A stretch of 64,000 nt of DNA from Temperatibacter marinus (GCF_031598375.1 NZ_CP123872.1:496001-560000); one strand, 5' to 3'. Numbered from the stretch's first letter, positions 53,104 to 62,294 are shown. The notes: a model not told the origin generated them from the sequence alone. Translations and numbers: made by a program.

Positions 53104-53670
53104 ATGACAAATAAATTGTTTTTGGTTTTATGCCTATCCACCTTTTTACTCTCTGCCTGCACAAGTGGTCCCGGTCGACCTGATCGCGGCGCGCACTCCA
53201 ATCGTAAAGAAATGAGCGCGGAAAAATATGAAAAAATGAAAATGAAGTTTCGACAAAAATACGAAACGATCATTTCTAATTTGGACCTCAATAAAGATGG
53301 ATTTCTCACGTGTGAAGATGATTATATACAAAAAGCGAACTTATTTAAAAAGCTAGATACAGATGCTTCGTATGACTTGTCATCAAGTGAATATCGAGAG
53401 GTGAATTTCATGACCAATAAATATATGTTTCATGACTTTTCTACAGTCGATAAAAACCATAGTCGCAGTATCACCCTCAAAGAATTTCAAGCCATTCCTA
53501 ATGGCTATATCATCAAGTATGATCGCAACAATGATTGCACAGCGACAGAAGAAGAGGTCATGAAGGTCCTCATGAAAGAGCTGCGCTCATCAGGGTCTAA
53601 AGAGCGCGGACAGCGCAGTCAAGGCAAGCGCTCAGAAGGGAAAAGGCGCAGTCAGCGCCAACGTAACTAA
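53104..53670 (+). CDS. EF-hand lipoprotein
   Basis: A 188-residue lipoprotein. The leader ends in LLSAC with lipidated Cys19. The mature part carries four 12-residue EF-hand-like loops with Asp first and Glu/Asp last: DLNKDGFLTCED at 61-72, DTDASYDLSSSE at 85-96, DKNHSRSITLKE at 116-127 and DRNNDCTATEEE at 140-151. The first and last are the best calcium ligand sets. The C-terminal ~30 residues are Arg/Ser/Gly-rich. Calcium binding at the cell envelope is inferred. The gene stands alone between divergent and downstream transporters. Confidence 0.88.
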   Translation: MTNKLFLVLCLSTFLLSACTSGPGRPDRGAHSNRKEMSAEKYEKMKMKFRQKYETIISNLDLNKDGFLTCEDDYIQKANLFKKLDTDASYDLSSSEYREVNFMTNKYMFHDFSTVDKNHSRSITLKEFQAIPNGYIIKYDRNNDCTATEEEVMKVLMKELRSSGSKERGQRSQGKRSEGKRRSQRQRN

Positions 53671-53778
53671 CCCATTCTACTCTTAAGGCTTATGCACTCT
53701 ATGCATAACTGCACTCTACGAAACAACACTTGTGCTTCTAATCCGACCGTGTAAATGTACAATTACAAGGATTATAGC

Positions 53779-54717
53779 ATGGATATCGTATTAACATCAG
53801 CCCTCCCGCTTTTTGCCCTGATAGGCCTTGGGTACTGGGTCGGTAAACTTGATAGTTTTCCAGAGAGCGGCGTAAAAGGAATTATCCTGTTTGTTTGGTA
53901 TCTGGCCATGCCCGCACTTATCTATAAACTGATGAGCGTTAATCCCTTGCCGGATCTTGCGGATACATGGATGCTTTCAGGCTTTCTCATTCCCATGGTT
54001 GTCCTCTTTATGCTCACAGTTCTTATCTTGGGATCTTTTTTCAATCATGATTATAAAGAAAGAGCCATGTACGCCTATTCTATCAGTTTCGGCAACAAAG
54101 CTTACATGGGGATACCTCTCACCTACGCAACCTTCGGAGATGTAGGATTGCGCGTGAATATTTTGATCTTATCAACTCATGAAGTCATCCTAATCCTACT
54201 CGCTGTACTTGTCATGGCAGCTGATCCAAAGCAAAAGAAATCTATTTTAAACTCTCTTAAAGAAGCCGGGCTCGGGTTTATGAAAAACCCTGTCATCCTC
54301 TCGATCGCCTTTGCAATGCTGGCCTCAGCATATCAATATACTGCTCCTTCCCCGCTGTTAACTCTAGTGGATCTTCTGGCACCGGCAGCGGCCCCAGCAG
54401 GTCTCTTTGCTTTAGGCGCTTCGCTGGCCAGTGTTAATGCGAAAGGTGACCGCGTACAAGCCAGTGTTGCTGCAGGGGCAAAACTTTTCCTCTTCCCGTT
54501 AATGGTTTACACGACAACCCAGATCATGAATATTTCGGGGACGGAACAATATACATTATTACTATTATCTTGTCTGCCAACAGGATTAAATGCTTTTAAT
54601 TATGCTGTGACTGTTGGGACGGGATCTCGTCGGGCAGCCTCAACAATTTTATATTCTACTCTGGTATCCATGATCACTGTTTCTCTTTTCTTACTCTTCA
54701 TCTCAGGGAGGGCATAG
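53779..54717 (+). CDS. AEC-family transporter (first of tandem pair)
   Basis: A 312-residue auxin-efflux-carrier-type protein with about ten helices. LPLFALIGLGYWVGKL opens helix 1; AYSISFGNKAYMGIPLTYATFGD is the conserved mid-protein stretch; ALGASLA and LLSCLPTGLNAFNYAVTVG are the C-terminal hallmarks. An in-frame ATG at 53755 exists, but AAGGA sits seven bases before the ATG at 53779, so I choose that. It precedes a second AEC gene by one base. Substrates in bacteria include malate and malonate; none can be assigned here. Confidence 0.88.
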   Translation: MDIVLTSALPLFALIGLGYWVGKLDSFPESGVKGIILFVWYLAMPALIYKLMSVNPLPDLADTWMLSGFLIPMVVLFMLTVLILGSFFNHDYKERAMYAYSISFGNKAYMGIPLTYATFGDVGLRVNILILSTHEVILILLAVLVMAADPKQKKSILNSLKEAGLGFMKNPVILSIAFAMLASAYQYTAPSPLLTLVDLLAPAAAPAGLFALGASLASVNAKGDRVQASVAAGAKLFLFPLMVYTTTQIMNISGTEQYTLLLLSCLPTGLNAFNYAVTVGTGSRRAASTILYSTLVSMITVSLFLLFISGRA

Positions 54718-54718
54718 A

Positions 54719-55660
54719 GTGCTGACCAATTTATCGGTAATGGCCCCTTTGTTTACAATGATGGCACTGGGATATTTCTTAGGGAAAACAACTCTCTTCA
54801 AACAAGGAAGCGGCGCTGCTCAAGCGCTCTCAAGTTATATTTGGACGGTGGCAATCCCTTCTCTTCTCATGCTGCTCATTGCGGATAAGCCTTTTCCCTC
54901 TGGGCAAGAACTCAAAGTGGTGGGCGTCTATTATTTGGCACTCTATACAATATATTTTCTAGCCGCCTTTGTGATCTCATCTCTTGCAGGTGCAAAAAAA
55001 CCTGGCCGAGCAATCTTTGCCTTTTCTTGCTGTTTTGGAAATCTCGGCTTTATGGCTATTCCTGTGATCGATGGCGTTTTCGGCGACGATGGCCTGAGAA
55101 TATTGTTAATGATTATGTCATTTCATTCAATGACTCTCCTCCCCATAACCATTATGCTTTCAGAAGGATATTCAGGGACCAGCGCCAGCGCGCTCGATAC
55201 TTTTAAACGCAGTTTACTTTCTACAATGAAAAATCCTGTTATTATTTTCCTTGGTTTATCATTGATCTGGTCAGCAACGGGTTTTGGGCTATCCGATTTA
55301 GTCAAAAATATTCTTGCCTTGCCTGCAGGTAGTGCTGCGCCAGTAGGGCTGTTTGCCGTTGGATTAACCTTATCACGGGTGAAACTTGGGGGACTTGTCA
55401 TTAGCGCCGTCCCTATTATGGTTTTAAAACTACTTGCCCTACCCGCTCTCGTTTATTTCTTCACAAGTGCTGTCTTTGACCTTCCCGATCTTTGGGTGCG
55501 TGTTGCCACAGTCACAGCCTCTCTGCCAACGGGTGTGTTGGCCTTCACAGTGGCTTCAGGGTATGAGTGCAACCGAGAAAGAGTCTCTGCTTCTATTCTT
55601 GGGTCAGCCATTGCAAGCATTGTTACACTGCCCGTGATTATTTCATTCGTGATAAATTAA
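54719..55660 (+). CDS. AEC-family transporter (second of tandem pair)
   Basis: A 313-residue paralog of the preceding gene, with the same ten-helix layout (LFTMMALGYFLGKT, CCFGNLGFMAIPVIDGVFGD, FAVGLTLSRVKLGG, TASLPTGVLAFTVASGYE). Translation starts at GTG 54719, preceded by the strong GGGAGGG ribosome site inside the end of the first gene; the two genes are one base apart and surely one operon. Sequence identity to the partner looks moderate. Paired AEC subunits could act together or have different cargo. It ends flush against the MarC gene on the other strand. Confidence 0.88.
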   Translation: MLTNLSVMAPLFTMMALGYFLGKTTLFKQGSGAAQALSSYIWTVAIPSLLMLLIADKPFPSGQELKVVGVYYLALYTIYFLAAFVISSLAGAKKPGRAIFAFSCCFGNLGFMAIPVIDGVFGDDGLRILLMIMSFHSMTLLPITIMLSEGYSGTSASALDTFKRSLLSTMKNPVIIFLGLSLIWSATGFGLSDLVKNILALPAGSAAPVGLFAVGLTLSRVKLGGLVISAVPIMVLKLLALPALVYFFTSAVFDLPDLWVRVATVTASLPTGVLAFTVASGYECNRERVSASILGSAIASIVTLPVIISFVIN

Positions 55661-56278
55661 CTAAAAAGCGTAAAAACCTTGGACGCCTTCTAGAACATAT
55701 TGAGCTGCCAAGGCTGCTAAAACAACACCTAGAACCCGGGTAATGACAGCATTCACAGACGGGCCTAAAAGCGCCATCATCTGAGGTGCGATCAAGAGCG
55801 CAATCAGCGTCAGAAAGATCACAGATAATAACGCGCTCATGACCATCACTTGTCCCATCAAATTGCCTTCCTGATTATTCATCAAGATCATAATTGTCGC
55901 GATTGACCCCGGGCCTGCCAGCAAGGGAAGGGCAATGGGAAAAACCGAGATATCTTCAAAGTAATCATCCAATTTCTCCGCAGCTTCTTGTTTGCGTTCC
56001 GTTCTTTTTTCCATCACCATTTCTAGGGCGATAATGAAGAGCATTATGCCGCCTGCAACGCGTAATCCGTCAATTGAAATACCAAGGGCATTCATAAAAG
56101 GCTGTCCTGCCCAGCCGAAAAACAATAGAATTAGAAGAGCAATGAAAGAACCTTTTATCGCCATTGTCCGCTTGAATTTCTTGGAGGCACCATCGGTTAA
56201 TCCTGCAAAAATAGGTGCCATACCTGGCGGATCAATAATAACGACGAGCGTGATGAAAGCAGCAATATAAGTTTCCAT
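55661..56278 (-). CDS. MarC-family membrane protein
   Basis: A 205-residue protein with six helices: FITLVVIIDPPGMAPIFAGLT at the start, GLRVAGGIMLFIIALEMVME in the middle, and PLLAGPGSIATIMILM before the last helices. The DPPG-P pattern is typical of the UPF0056/MarC family. Despite the name, a role in antibiotic resistance is not established for it. It follows folD by 56 bases on the same strand and may be the last gene of that operon. Confidence 0.92.
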   Translation of the reverse strand: METYIAAFITLVVIIDPPGMAPIFAGLTDGASKKFKRTMAIKGSFIALLILLFFGWAGQPFMNALGISIDGLRVAGGIMLFIIALEMVMEKRTERKQEAAEKLDDYFEDISVFPIALPLLAGPGSIATIMILMNNQEGNLMGQVMVMSALLSVIFLTLIALLIAPQMMALLGPSVNAVITRVLGVVLAALAAQYVLEGVQGFYAF

Positions 56279-56334
56279 GATTATCTCCGTTCTAAAAGAG
56301 CAATCTCATTGATGAGAGGTAATAGTCTTAACAT

Positions 56335-57219
56335 TTATTTTTTAATGTCATTTTGACGGTAAGTGGCGGTCACAGTGTTTTTCAACAAACAAGCGATTGT
56401 CATAGGGCCCACACCACCCGGCACTGGGGTTATCGCCCCTGCATTTTCGCTCGCTGTTGCATACTCAACATCTCCAACAAGTCGATGCTTCCCTTGCCCG
56501 CGCTCTGGGGCAGGAATTCTATTGATACCCACATCAATGACTGTCGCATCCTGTTTAATCCAATCCCCTTTGATCATCTCAGGGCGGCCGACTGCTGCGA
56601 CAACAATATCTGCCTGAGCCACTTCAGCAGGTAAGTCTTTTGTGCGGCTATGGGCGATTGTCACTGTACAGCTTGCATCAAGTAAAAGCTGTGCCATAGG
56701 CTTGCCAACGATGTTGGATCGCCCCACCACAATTGCTTTTTTCCCGGATAGATCCCCCAAATGATCCTTGAGCATCAGGTAACAACCGAGCGGTGTACAG
56801 GGCACCAATCCTTTGCCCCCAGTTGCTAGCAAACCAGAATTGACCACATGGAATCCATCTACATCTTTTTCAGGACTGATTGCTTCTATAATCGCGGTTT
56901 CATTCATATGATCTGGTAATGGCAATTGAACCAAAATACCGTTCACTGCAGGATCATTGTTCAGCTCATGCACTTTTTGCAAAACTTCTTCTTCTTGAGT
57001 GTCAGCAGGATATTCAAAATGAAATCCATTCATGCCGACTTCAGACGTTTGCTTCACTTTATTACGAACATAAACCTGGCTGGCTGGGTCCTCTCCGACA
57101 ATTACCACTGCAAGGCCGGGCGTGATACCATGCTTTTGCTTAAGGCTTTGAACATCCTTAGCGACATCACTTCTTACGGAAGCTGCAAAAGCTTTGCCAT
57201 CTATAATATGTGCGGACAT
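56335..57219 (-). CDS. folD: Bifunctional methylenetetrahydrofolate dehydrogenase/cyclohydrolase
   Basis: A 294-residue enzyme interconverting 5,10-methylene- and 10-formyl-tetrahydrofolate. [21 protein letters not shown] contains the catalytic Lys region, VQLPLPDH and PEKDVDGFH follow, and [15 protein letters not shown] is the NADP-binding turn. The ending [15 protein letters not shown] is diagnostic. I start at ATG 57219 because AAAGG lies at the right distance; another ATG is six bases upstream. It is preceded by DUF167 and YggT genes, a typical alphaproteobacterial order. Confidence 0.96.
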   Translation of the reverse strand: MSAHIIDGKAFAASVRSDVAKDVQSLKQKHGITPGLAVVIVGEDPASQVYVRNKVKQTSEVGMNGFHFEYPADTQEEEVLQKVHELNNDPAVNGILVQLPLPDHMNETAIIEAISPEKDVDGFHVVNSGLLATGGKGLVPCTPLGCYLMLKDHLGDLSGKKAIVVGRSNIVGKPMAQLLLDASCTVTIAHSRTKDLPAEVAQADIVVAAVGRPEMIKGDWIKQDATVIDVGINRIPAPERGQGKHRLVGDVEYATASENAGAITPVPGGVGPMTIACLLKNTVTATYRQNDIKK

Positions 57220-57256
57220 GAGCATCCTTTAATTCTATAATTAAACAAAGGGACCT

Positions 57257-57571
57257 TTAGTTGTTTTCTTTAACCCAATTTTGAAGAAGTGCAAAGCGCT
57301 CATTTATATGAGAAGTTATCTTTATCATTTTAAAACGACTGGCCTCACCCCGTGCGACATGTATAGAATTTTTAGGCAGACCCCACTCTTCAGATAACAG
57401 GTTGATGATCGCCTTGTTGGCCTTTCCTTTTTCTGCGGCTTTCGTCGTATAGACGTGAATATAGCTCTCCCCCGCGTCATTCACTATAGGTTTCATGACT
57501 CTATTAATCTTTGAGGCTGGATAAGCCTTTATGGCGACAGAAATATAATCATCCAGGAGGGAAATCGCCAT
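57257..57571 (-). CDS. DUF167 (YggU) family protein
   Basis: A 104-residue small cytosolic protein of the DUF167/YggU family, with unproven function. VAIKAYPASKINRVM, YIHVYTTKAAEKGKANKAIINLLSEEWGLP and VARGEASRFKMIKI match the family, including the KGKAN helix. It lies between YggT (two-base gap) and folD. Confidence 0.9.
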   Translation of the reverse strand: MAISLLDDYISVAIKAYPASKINRVMKPIVNDAGESYIHVYTTKAAEKGKANKAIINLLSEEWGLPKNSIHVARGEASRFKMIKITSHINERFALLQNWVKENN

Positions 57572-57573
57572 CT

Positions 57574-57864
57574 CTACATAAGAGCTCTCTGTAGGTCTCC
57601 GACAATTAAAATACGCACAAATTGGAGAAGTATGAGGGCGATCAATGGAGATAAATCTAACCCACCCATAGCTGGTAAATATCGTCTGATGGGCTGAACA
57701 ATGGGATTGGTTATTCGGGAGAGAGCATCTAAGAGAGTTCTCACGACAGGTTGATAAATATTAATCACACCAAAAGCAACTAACCAGCTTGCAATCACAT
57801 TGGCAATTAAACAAAAAACCATGATACCAATGACTGTATCAACCAACCAAAATAACGCACCCAT
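57574..57864 (-). CDS. YggT-family membrane protein
   Basis: A 96-residue protein with two membrane helices. FCLIANVIASWLVAFGVIN, LDALSRITNPIVQPIRRYLP and a C-terminal PLIALILLQFVRILIV are the YggT pattern. Members are linked to cell-division or osmotic functions only loosely. It is the first gene of the YggT-DUF167-folD operon and is divergent from the FlaEY-like gene. Confidence 0.92.
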   Translation of the reverse strand: MGALFWLVDTVIGIMVFCLIANVIASWLVAFGVINIYQPVVRTLLDALSRITNPIVQPIRRYLPAMGGLDLSPLIALILLQFVRILIVGDLQRALM

Positions 57865-57966
57865 AAGATATCCTCTTAATATTCTAAAACTGTCATAGTC
57901 CTTGCAATAGTATGTAGGTAACCTTGAAGAAGATTACAAGAAAAGGAATCATTTGCCTGCTTTAAG

Positions 57967-58026
57967 CCCTAATTAGGGGCATTTAAGCGGGTTTTATAGG
58001 CAATTATTGCCCTATGGGCATTTTTT
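57967..58026 (+). promoter_or_regulatory. Leader of the FlaEY-like gene with overlapping hairpins
   Basis: In 60 bases there are three inverted repeats: the palindrome CCCTAATTAGGG (57967-57978), GGCAAT/ATTGCC with a one-base centre (57999-58011), and TGCCC/GGGCA (58008-58020) followed directly by TTTTTTG (58021-58027). The last looks like a short intrinsic terminator. Its left arm overlaps the right arm of the middle repeat, so the two stems exclude each other. The next gene starts at 58091. Confidence 0.5.
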
Positions 58027-58090
58027 GCCTTCTGTGCTAAACTCTAAAGACTCGTACAGAAGGGTACACGTCAGAGGAAAGAGAAGCGAA

Positions 58091-61000
58091 ATGGCTTTTA
58101 TATTAGGTGGTGGTTTTGGAAGTGTTGGCGGCCTTTTTGGCGGCGGCAACGCGACAACTTCACGCCCAATTGTCGGCATTGGCGCAAACCTTCTTTCAGC
58201 GAATTATAGTGCCCAACTCACCAATAGAACACTGGGGTCTCTCTCAAATACAGATCGCGCTGCCTTTGATCTTTCAGGTGTCAGTGAAAATGTCACAGCA
58301 CCCTGGGATACAGATAACATTAATGAACAAGAAGATGGCCCCTTAAGCCTAGAACGACGCGTCAAAGAAATTCGCGAACTTTCAAGCTTTATTGACAAGG
58401 ACGATTCTGCTTTTGCGGAAGTTCAAGATGATCCCGATCGTCTCGCAACATTTGCCATATACCGCGCCCTTACAAATTTACAAACCTTAGCTGAATATGC
58501 AGCGGAAGATTCCACAGTTACATCTTCTCTTGAACGACTTGATGACCAGTTTCAACAAGGCATGACTGAAATTCGCGAGTTCTTAGCCGAAGGCAGCACA
58601 GAGAAACTCGACCTCTTTCTCGGTGACAAAGAATATAAAGCAGAAACAACCACCCGGACCGGCAAGAATAACACAGAAGCAACTTTCTCCTCTATTGTGA
58701 GCAGCGCAGATGATGTTATTGAAGGGTTAACCGGCACAGAAGTATTCTCCGTTTCCATCACTAAAAGCGGTTCAACTGAAGAAATCTCTATAGATCTTTC
58801 AAATATGACTGAAGAGCTGACGTTAAACAATGTGGTCGCTTATATGAATAGCGTTATGGATGCTGAACTTATACTTGATGAGCATGGTGATCCTGAACTT
58901 GACGGAGAAGGCGAGACGCAGCCTCAATATATTACACGGTTTAATGTTGAACAAGATAGCAACGGTAAATACGGAATCAAGCTTGAAGGGGCCTTAACTG
59001 AGGAAGTCGCCTTTAGTGCAGCCGCCACAGAAAAAGCACTGTATGTTTCCAGCAATGCCACTCAACTTGATGAAGATCTTGCCATCACATCTCGGCTTGT
59101 GGAATTCACAAATATTGCGACGACCTTGACCCGAGACGACGTCACTTCTTTTGCAGCAACGGATATTGAAGCCTCTGAAATTAAGTCTCTGACCAAAGAG
59201 GAAGACGAGGAAGATGAATTAGATCCTGAAATTCAAAAGCTCAGAGACCAATTCCGTTCTGATGCTCTATCGGATGTAACAGACACAGACGATGACGATG
59301 ATGAAGAAGAGGAAGATGAAGACGCCTCTTCAATCACGAATATAAACAGTGATACGCGGGTCAATGCGAATACCCAGTCGCAAGGCGTTGTTGTTGATAG
59401 CCTTGGAAACACCTATGTTGTTGGGCACTCAGAAGGTAGTTTTGGTTTCCAGCTTAATACAGCAGAGACCAACGATGTCTTTCTTAGTAAATTTGATAGC
59501 GAAGGCAATTTACAATTTTCCCGCTTACTCGGTGTATCTGGAAATGCAGAAGCCTACGGCATTACTGTCGATAATGAAGATAATGTTATCATTACGGGAC
59601 AAACGGATAGTGCCGTTGTGGTTCAAACTGAAGACAATACAAACGCCGGCATCATTAACGGGGACACCATTGAAGACAGTCTCGATACATTTGTCGCTAA
59701 ATTTTCCTCAGCTGGAACAGAAGTGTTTCGCTATCAGTTAGATACCACTGCTGAGACAAAAGGTCTTGCGCTGACTGTTGACAGCAACAATGATATTTAT
59801 GTTGCAGGTCAATCTGCCTCTGCTTTCAGCGGAACCAATAGCTTTGGGGGCAGTACAGATGGGATGGTCATCAAACTCGATGGGACGGATGGCTCCGTTC
59901 AATCAAGCACTTTGATTGGAGATAGCAGCGGGGAAAAAATTTCTGCCATAACCATTGCAAATGACGGCGATATCCTTGTTGCAGTTGAAGATGACGGTAT
60001 TGCCAGCCTTAAAAAATTAGATGCCAACGATCTAACCAGTGAACAATTCTCAATTGAATTAGGCGCAATCGGTACAACTGGTGAAATTACAGACATCGCT
60101 GTCGACGGCACGCAAATTGTTCTCTCAGGCTATAGCACCGGCGCTTCAATCGATAGTTCAGGCACAGCCACAGTCAATGGATCCTTTTCTGGCAACAGAG
60201 ATGGCTTTGTCGCCAGCTTTACAGATAGTGGTGCCAGCGTAACTGCAGACTTTGTGACACTGATTGGCACGTCAGAAAATGATCAAATTAATGGTGTTGC
60301 TATTGATAATGGCAAAATATATGTGGCAGGCTCTACCGGGGGCAACTTAAACGGCGAAACGAAAACAGGCAATGTTGATGCTTTTGTTGCACGGCTTGAT
60401 GCCAGCAGCGGCATCGTCGAAGATACTGAATTATTCGGCGAAGGTCTTGCCTCAATGAATGCGACTGATATTGGGTTTACTGATTTAGGAAATAGTGTTC
60501 TCGGCACCCTTGGCCTTCCCCAAGGCAGTGCAAAATTTGATCAGCAATTGGACCTGGAAACACAGACCAGTCTTAGAGCCGGTGATAATTTCTACATCTC
60601 CATAGACGGGGAAAGTAAAATCAAAATTGAAATTGAGGCTGGCGATACATACGATGATATCGCCCGTCAAATGCGCATCGCTGGTTTTGGCAAATTCACT
60701 GTAGAAGTTTCAACAACCTCTGAAGGGGACAAATTAAAGATTCAAACCCTTGATCCAAAAGGTTCTCCTACCCTTGATTTCTTAGCTGGAGACGAAGGAC
60801 GGGATGCCCTTAGAAAAATGGGCCTTGAAGAGGGTCGCATTCTTTCAAAGAATGAGGTTTTCAATATCAGTGGTGACGGTGATGATGAGGTAGAACCAGA
60901 TGGGCCAGATGATTTGGGCGGTGCCTTCGGCCTTGCGCTTGAAGGTGCGCTGAATATTCGTGACAAAACAACAGCGAAATATGTTCTTGGGCTTTTAGAA

Positions 61001-61192
61001 ACAGCACTCGGCACCATTCAACGGGCTGAAAGATCGCTCACATACAATCCTCTCAAAGCCCTTATTCGTGATGGTGGCTTAAATCAAGAACCTGCCCCTG
61101 CCCGAATTACTGCACAAATTGCGAACTATCAAACTGCCTTAGCACGCCTTTCCTCAAGTTCACAATCCGGGCCAGCCAGTTTATTTATCTAA
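58091..61192 (+). CDS. Large acidic propeller protein, FlaEY-like flagellar regulator candidate
   Basis: A 1033-residue protein. I start at ATG 58091 after GAGGAAAG; the frame is open 28 codons further up. The N-terminus is Gly-rich (ILGGGFGSVGGLFGGG) and followed by a helical region to ~150. Residues ~215-270 (VFSVSITKSGSTEEISIDLS) resemble a flagellin/FliD-type IN domain, and a second copy lies near 860-960 (NFYISIDGESKIKIEIEAG, then ALRKMGLEEGRIL). Between them a Asp/Glu run near 395-415 precedes five or more SBBP-like propeller blades, e.g. GVVVDSLGNTYVVGHSEG and AYGITVDNEDNVIITGQT. The overall layout fits FlaEY of Caulobacter relatives, but the name is inference. No signal peptide; flagellar export is possible. 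Confidence 0.75.
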   Translation: MAFILGGGFGSVGGLFGGGNATTSRPIVGIGANLLSANYSAQLTNRTLGSLSNTDRAAFDLSGVSENVTAPWDTDNINEQEDGPLSLERRVKEIRELSSFIDKDDSAFAEVQDDPDRLATFAIYRALTNLQTLAEYAAEDSTVTSSLERLDDQFQQGMTEIREFLAEGSTEKLDLFLGDKEYKAETTTRTGKNNTEATFSSIVSSADDVIEGLTGTEVFSVSITKSGSTEEISIDLSNMTEELTLNNVVAYMNSVMDAELILDEHGDPELDGEGETQPQYITRFNVEQDSNGKYGIKLEGALTEEVAFSAAATEKALYVSSNATQLDEDLAITSRLVEFTNIATTLTRDDVTSFAATDIEASEIKSLTKEEDEEDELDPEIQKLRDQFRSDALSDVTDTDDDDDEEEEDEDASSITNINSDTRVNANTQSQGVVVDSLGNTYVVGHSEGSFGFQLNTAETNDVFLSKFDSEGNLQFSRLLGVSGNAEAYGITVDNEDNVIITGQTDSAVVVQTEDNTNAGIINGDTIEDSLDTFVAKFSSAGTEVFRYQLDTTAETKGLALTVDSNNDIYVAGQSASAFSGTNSFGGSTDGMVIKLDGTDGSVQSSTLIGDSSGEKISAITIANDGDILVAVEDDGIASLKKLDANDLTSEQFSIELGAIGTTGEITDIAVDGTQIVLSGYSTGASIDSSGTATVNGSFSGNRDGFVASFTDSGASVTADFVTLIGTSENDQINGVAIDNGKIYVAGSTGGNLNGETKTGNVDAFVARLDASSGIVEDTELFGEGLASMNATDIGFTDLGNSVLGTLGLPQGSAKFDQQLDLETQTSLRAGDNFYISIDGESKIKIEIEAGDTYDDIARQMRIAGFGKFTVEVSTTSEGDKLKIQTLDPKGSPTLDFLAGDEGRDALRKMGLEEGRILSKNEVFNISGDGDDEVEPDGPDDLGGAFGLALEGALNIRDKTTAKYVLGLLETALGTIQRAERSLTYNPLKALIRDGGLNQEPAPARITAQIANYQTALARLSSSSQSGPASLFI

Positions 61193-61830
61193 TCCCAACT
61201 TTTCTATGATCGTTGACATGAATGACGTTCGTCATTGGCATTAAACGATACACCTTCTATGAGCAGGAAAGTGACCTGATCTAACTCCTGCCTTTCACAG
61301 GACAGCCACTCCATTCAATGTTTTTTAAACATTAAATTCTAAGATCCTTCATTTGGAAAGTGGGTTTCTAGGAGCTTCATCTCTGAGCGCTGACAAAAAG
61401 AAGTTAACACGAGGAAAAAAGAAGCAGAAATAATTAAACCGCCATAAAGGCGGTTTAAAAATGGCAGGACGCAAAAGTGAGTGCACGATTGGGGGTCGAG
61501 TAATAAAAAACTCTCACCTCTGCATACCTGCTCGAGAGGTACTTATATCATTACAAGCTGCGTGCCAGTTTTTAAAAACAAACATAAGATATTGATTTTA
61601 TTAATTAATTTATTTATTTGTTCTTATTTCATTCCCTAATGTGGGGTAATAATTGCATTTTGCAATATTAGAATGTCGCATTGTGCAATAAAATTCTCAT
61701 TATGCAACTGACACATCAAGACTTTAATTTGCCATCTTCTGCAACTAGAGAAAACTAGAATGACTTGACCTTTTACGCTAAAGTTTCCATTAAGACTGTC
61801 CGTAAGTTCTTGACGAAAGATAGAAGACTG
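61193..61830. promoter_or_regulatory. 638-base gene-free gap with inverted repeats
   Basis: No gene was supported here. It contains AATGACGTTCGTCATT (61221-61236), a palindrome of TetR-operator type; a GCAGGA/TCCTGC hairpin (61263-61291) that may end the upstream gene; and a nine-base stem TAAACCGCC/GGCGGTTTA (61435-61457) that looks like a terminator with little U-run. A cluster of three TTGCA-N3-TGCAA-like sites (61653-61707) lies upstream of the FliL-like gene. A small RNA is possible but unproven. Confidence 0.45.
61653..61707 (+). promoter_or_regulatory. Three operator-like repeats before the FliL-like gene
   Basis: TTGCA-TTT-TGCAA (61653-61665) is a perfect inverted repeat. TCGCA-TTG-TGCAA (61676-61688) and TCTCA-TTA-TGCAA (61695-61707) are progressively weaker copies. 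TGCAA recurs every 23 then 19 bases, about two helical turns, as expected for side-by-side dimers of a MarR-type or similar regulator. The last copy is 124 bases before the start at 61831. Confidence 0.5.
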
Positions 61831-62265
61831 ATGATAAAAAAAATTACCCTTTTAACCCTGATGAGTTTTTTATTCATTCAATTACTGCCCGCACAGGGGT
61901 TGGCTGCTGTTTATTCTGTGAAGGCACAAGACGGCGAAGAGGGCGAAGATAAAGAAGGTCAAATTGATTTCAACCCTATCATTTACACATCGATCCGCAA
62001 CGGACGCCCCTACCTTCAAATTACATTAAAGGCTGTTGGCAAGATTCAAAAGACACCGACACAACGGTATCATGACCGTAAAGACCAATTGGCTGCCTCT
62101 ATGCTCACGATTATATCGCGCCTGGCGAAAAAGAAATTTCGCGTTGGAAGGCGTCTTGATCCAGACTTGATCAGGAAATACCTGCAGGCTGCTGCTGACC
62201 GCACACTTAAAGAAGAAAATGCTGTCAAAATATTCATTACCCAAATTAGCCAAAAACCACTCTAA
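61831..62265 (+). CDS. Small secreted FliL-like protein
   Basis: A 144-residue protein. ATG 61831 gives a typical leader (KKITLLTLMSFLFIQLLP, ending near GLAA); the longer frame from TTG 61765 adds unlikely residues. The mature part begins with an acidic linker (DGEEGEDKEG). It then has the strand YLQITLKAVGKI, the helix RKDQLAASMLTIISRL, the helix PDLIRKYLQAAADRTL and the final strand VKIFITQISQ. That order (strand, two helices, strand) matches the periplasmic domain of FliL, but the membrane anchor is replaced by a cleavable-looking leader. Function by similarity only; adjacency to the FlaEY-like gene adds weight. Confidence 0.6.
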   Translation: MIKKITLLTLMSFLFIQLLPAQGLAAVYSVKAQDGEEGEDKEGQIDFNPIIYTSIRNGRPYLQITLKAVGKIQKTPTQRYHDRKDQLAASMLTIISRLAKKKFRVGRRLDPDLIRKYLQAAADRTLKEENAVKIFITQISQKPL

Positions 62266-62294
62266 GCCCTTCTATAAGGCCTTCTGCTCGCCTC

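Noticed and set aside
57961-58030. Possible sigma-54 promoter (GG-N10-GC) upstream of the flagellar-like gene.
   Set aside because: The GG and GC pairs found are eight bases apart, not ten, and the flanking consensus is missing. The repeats are better explained as hairpins.
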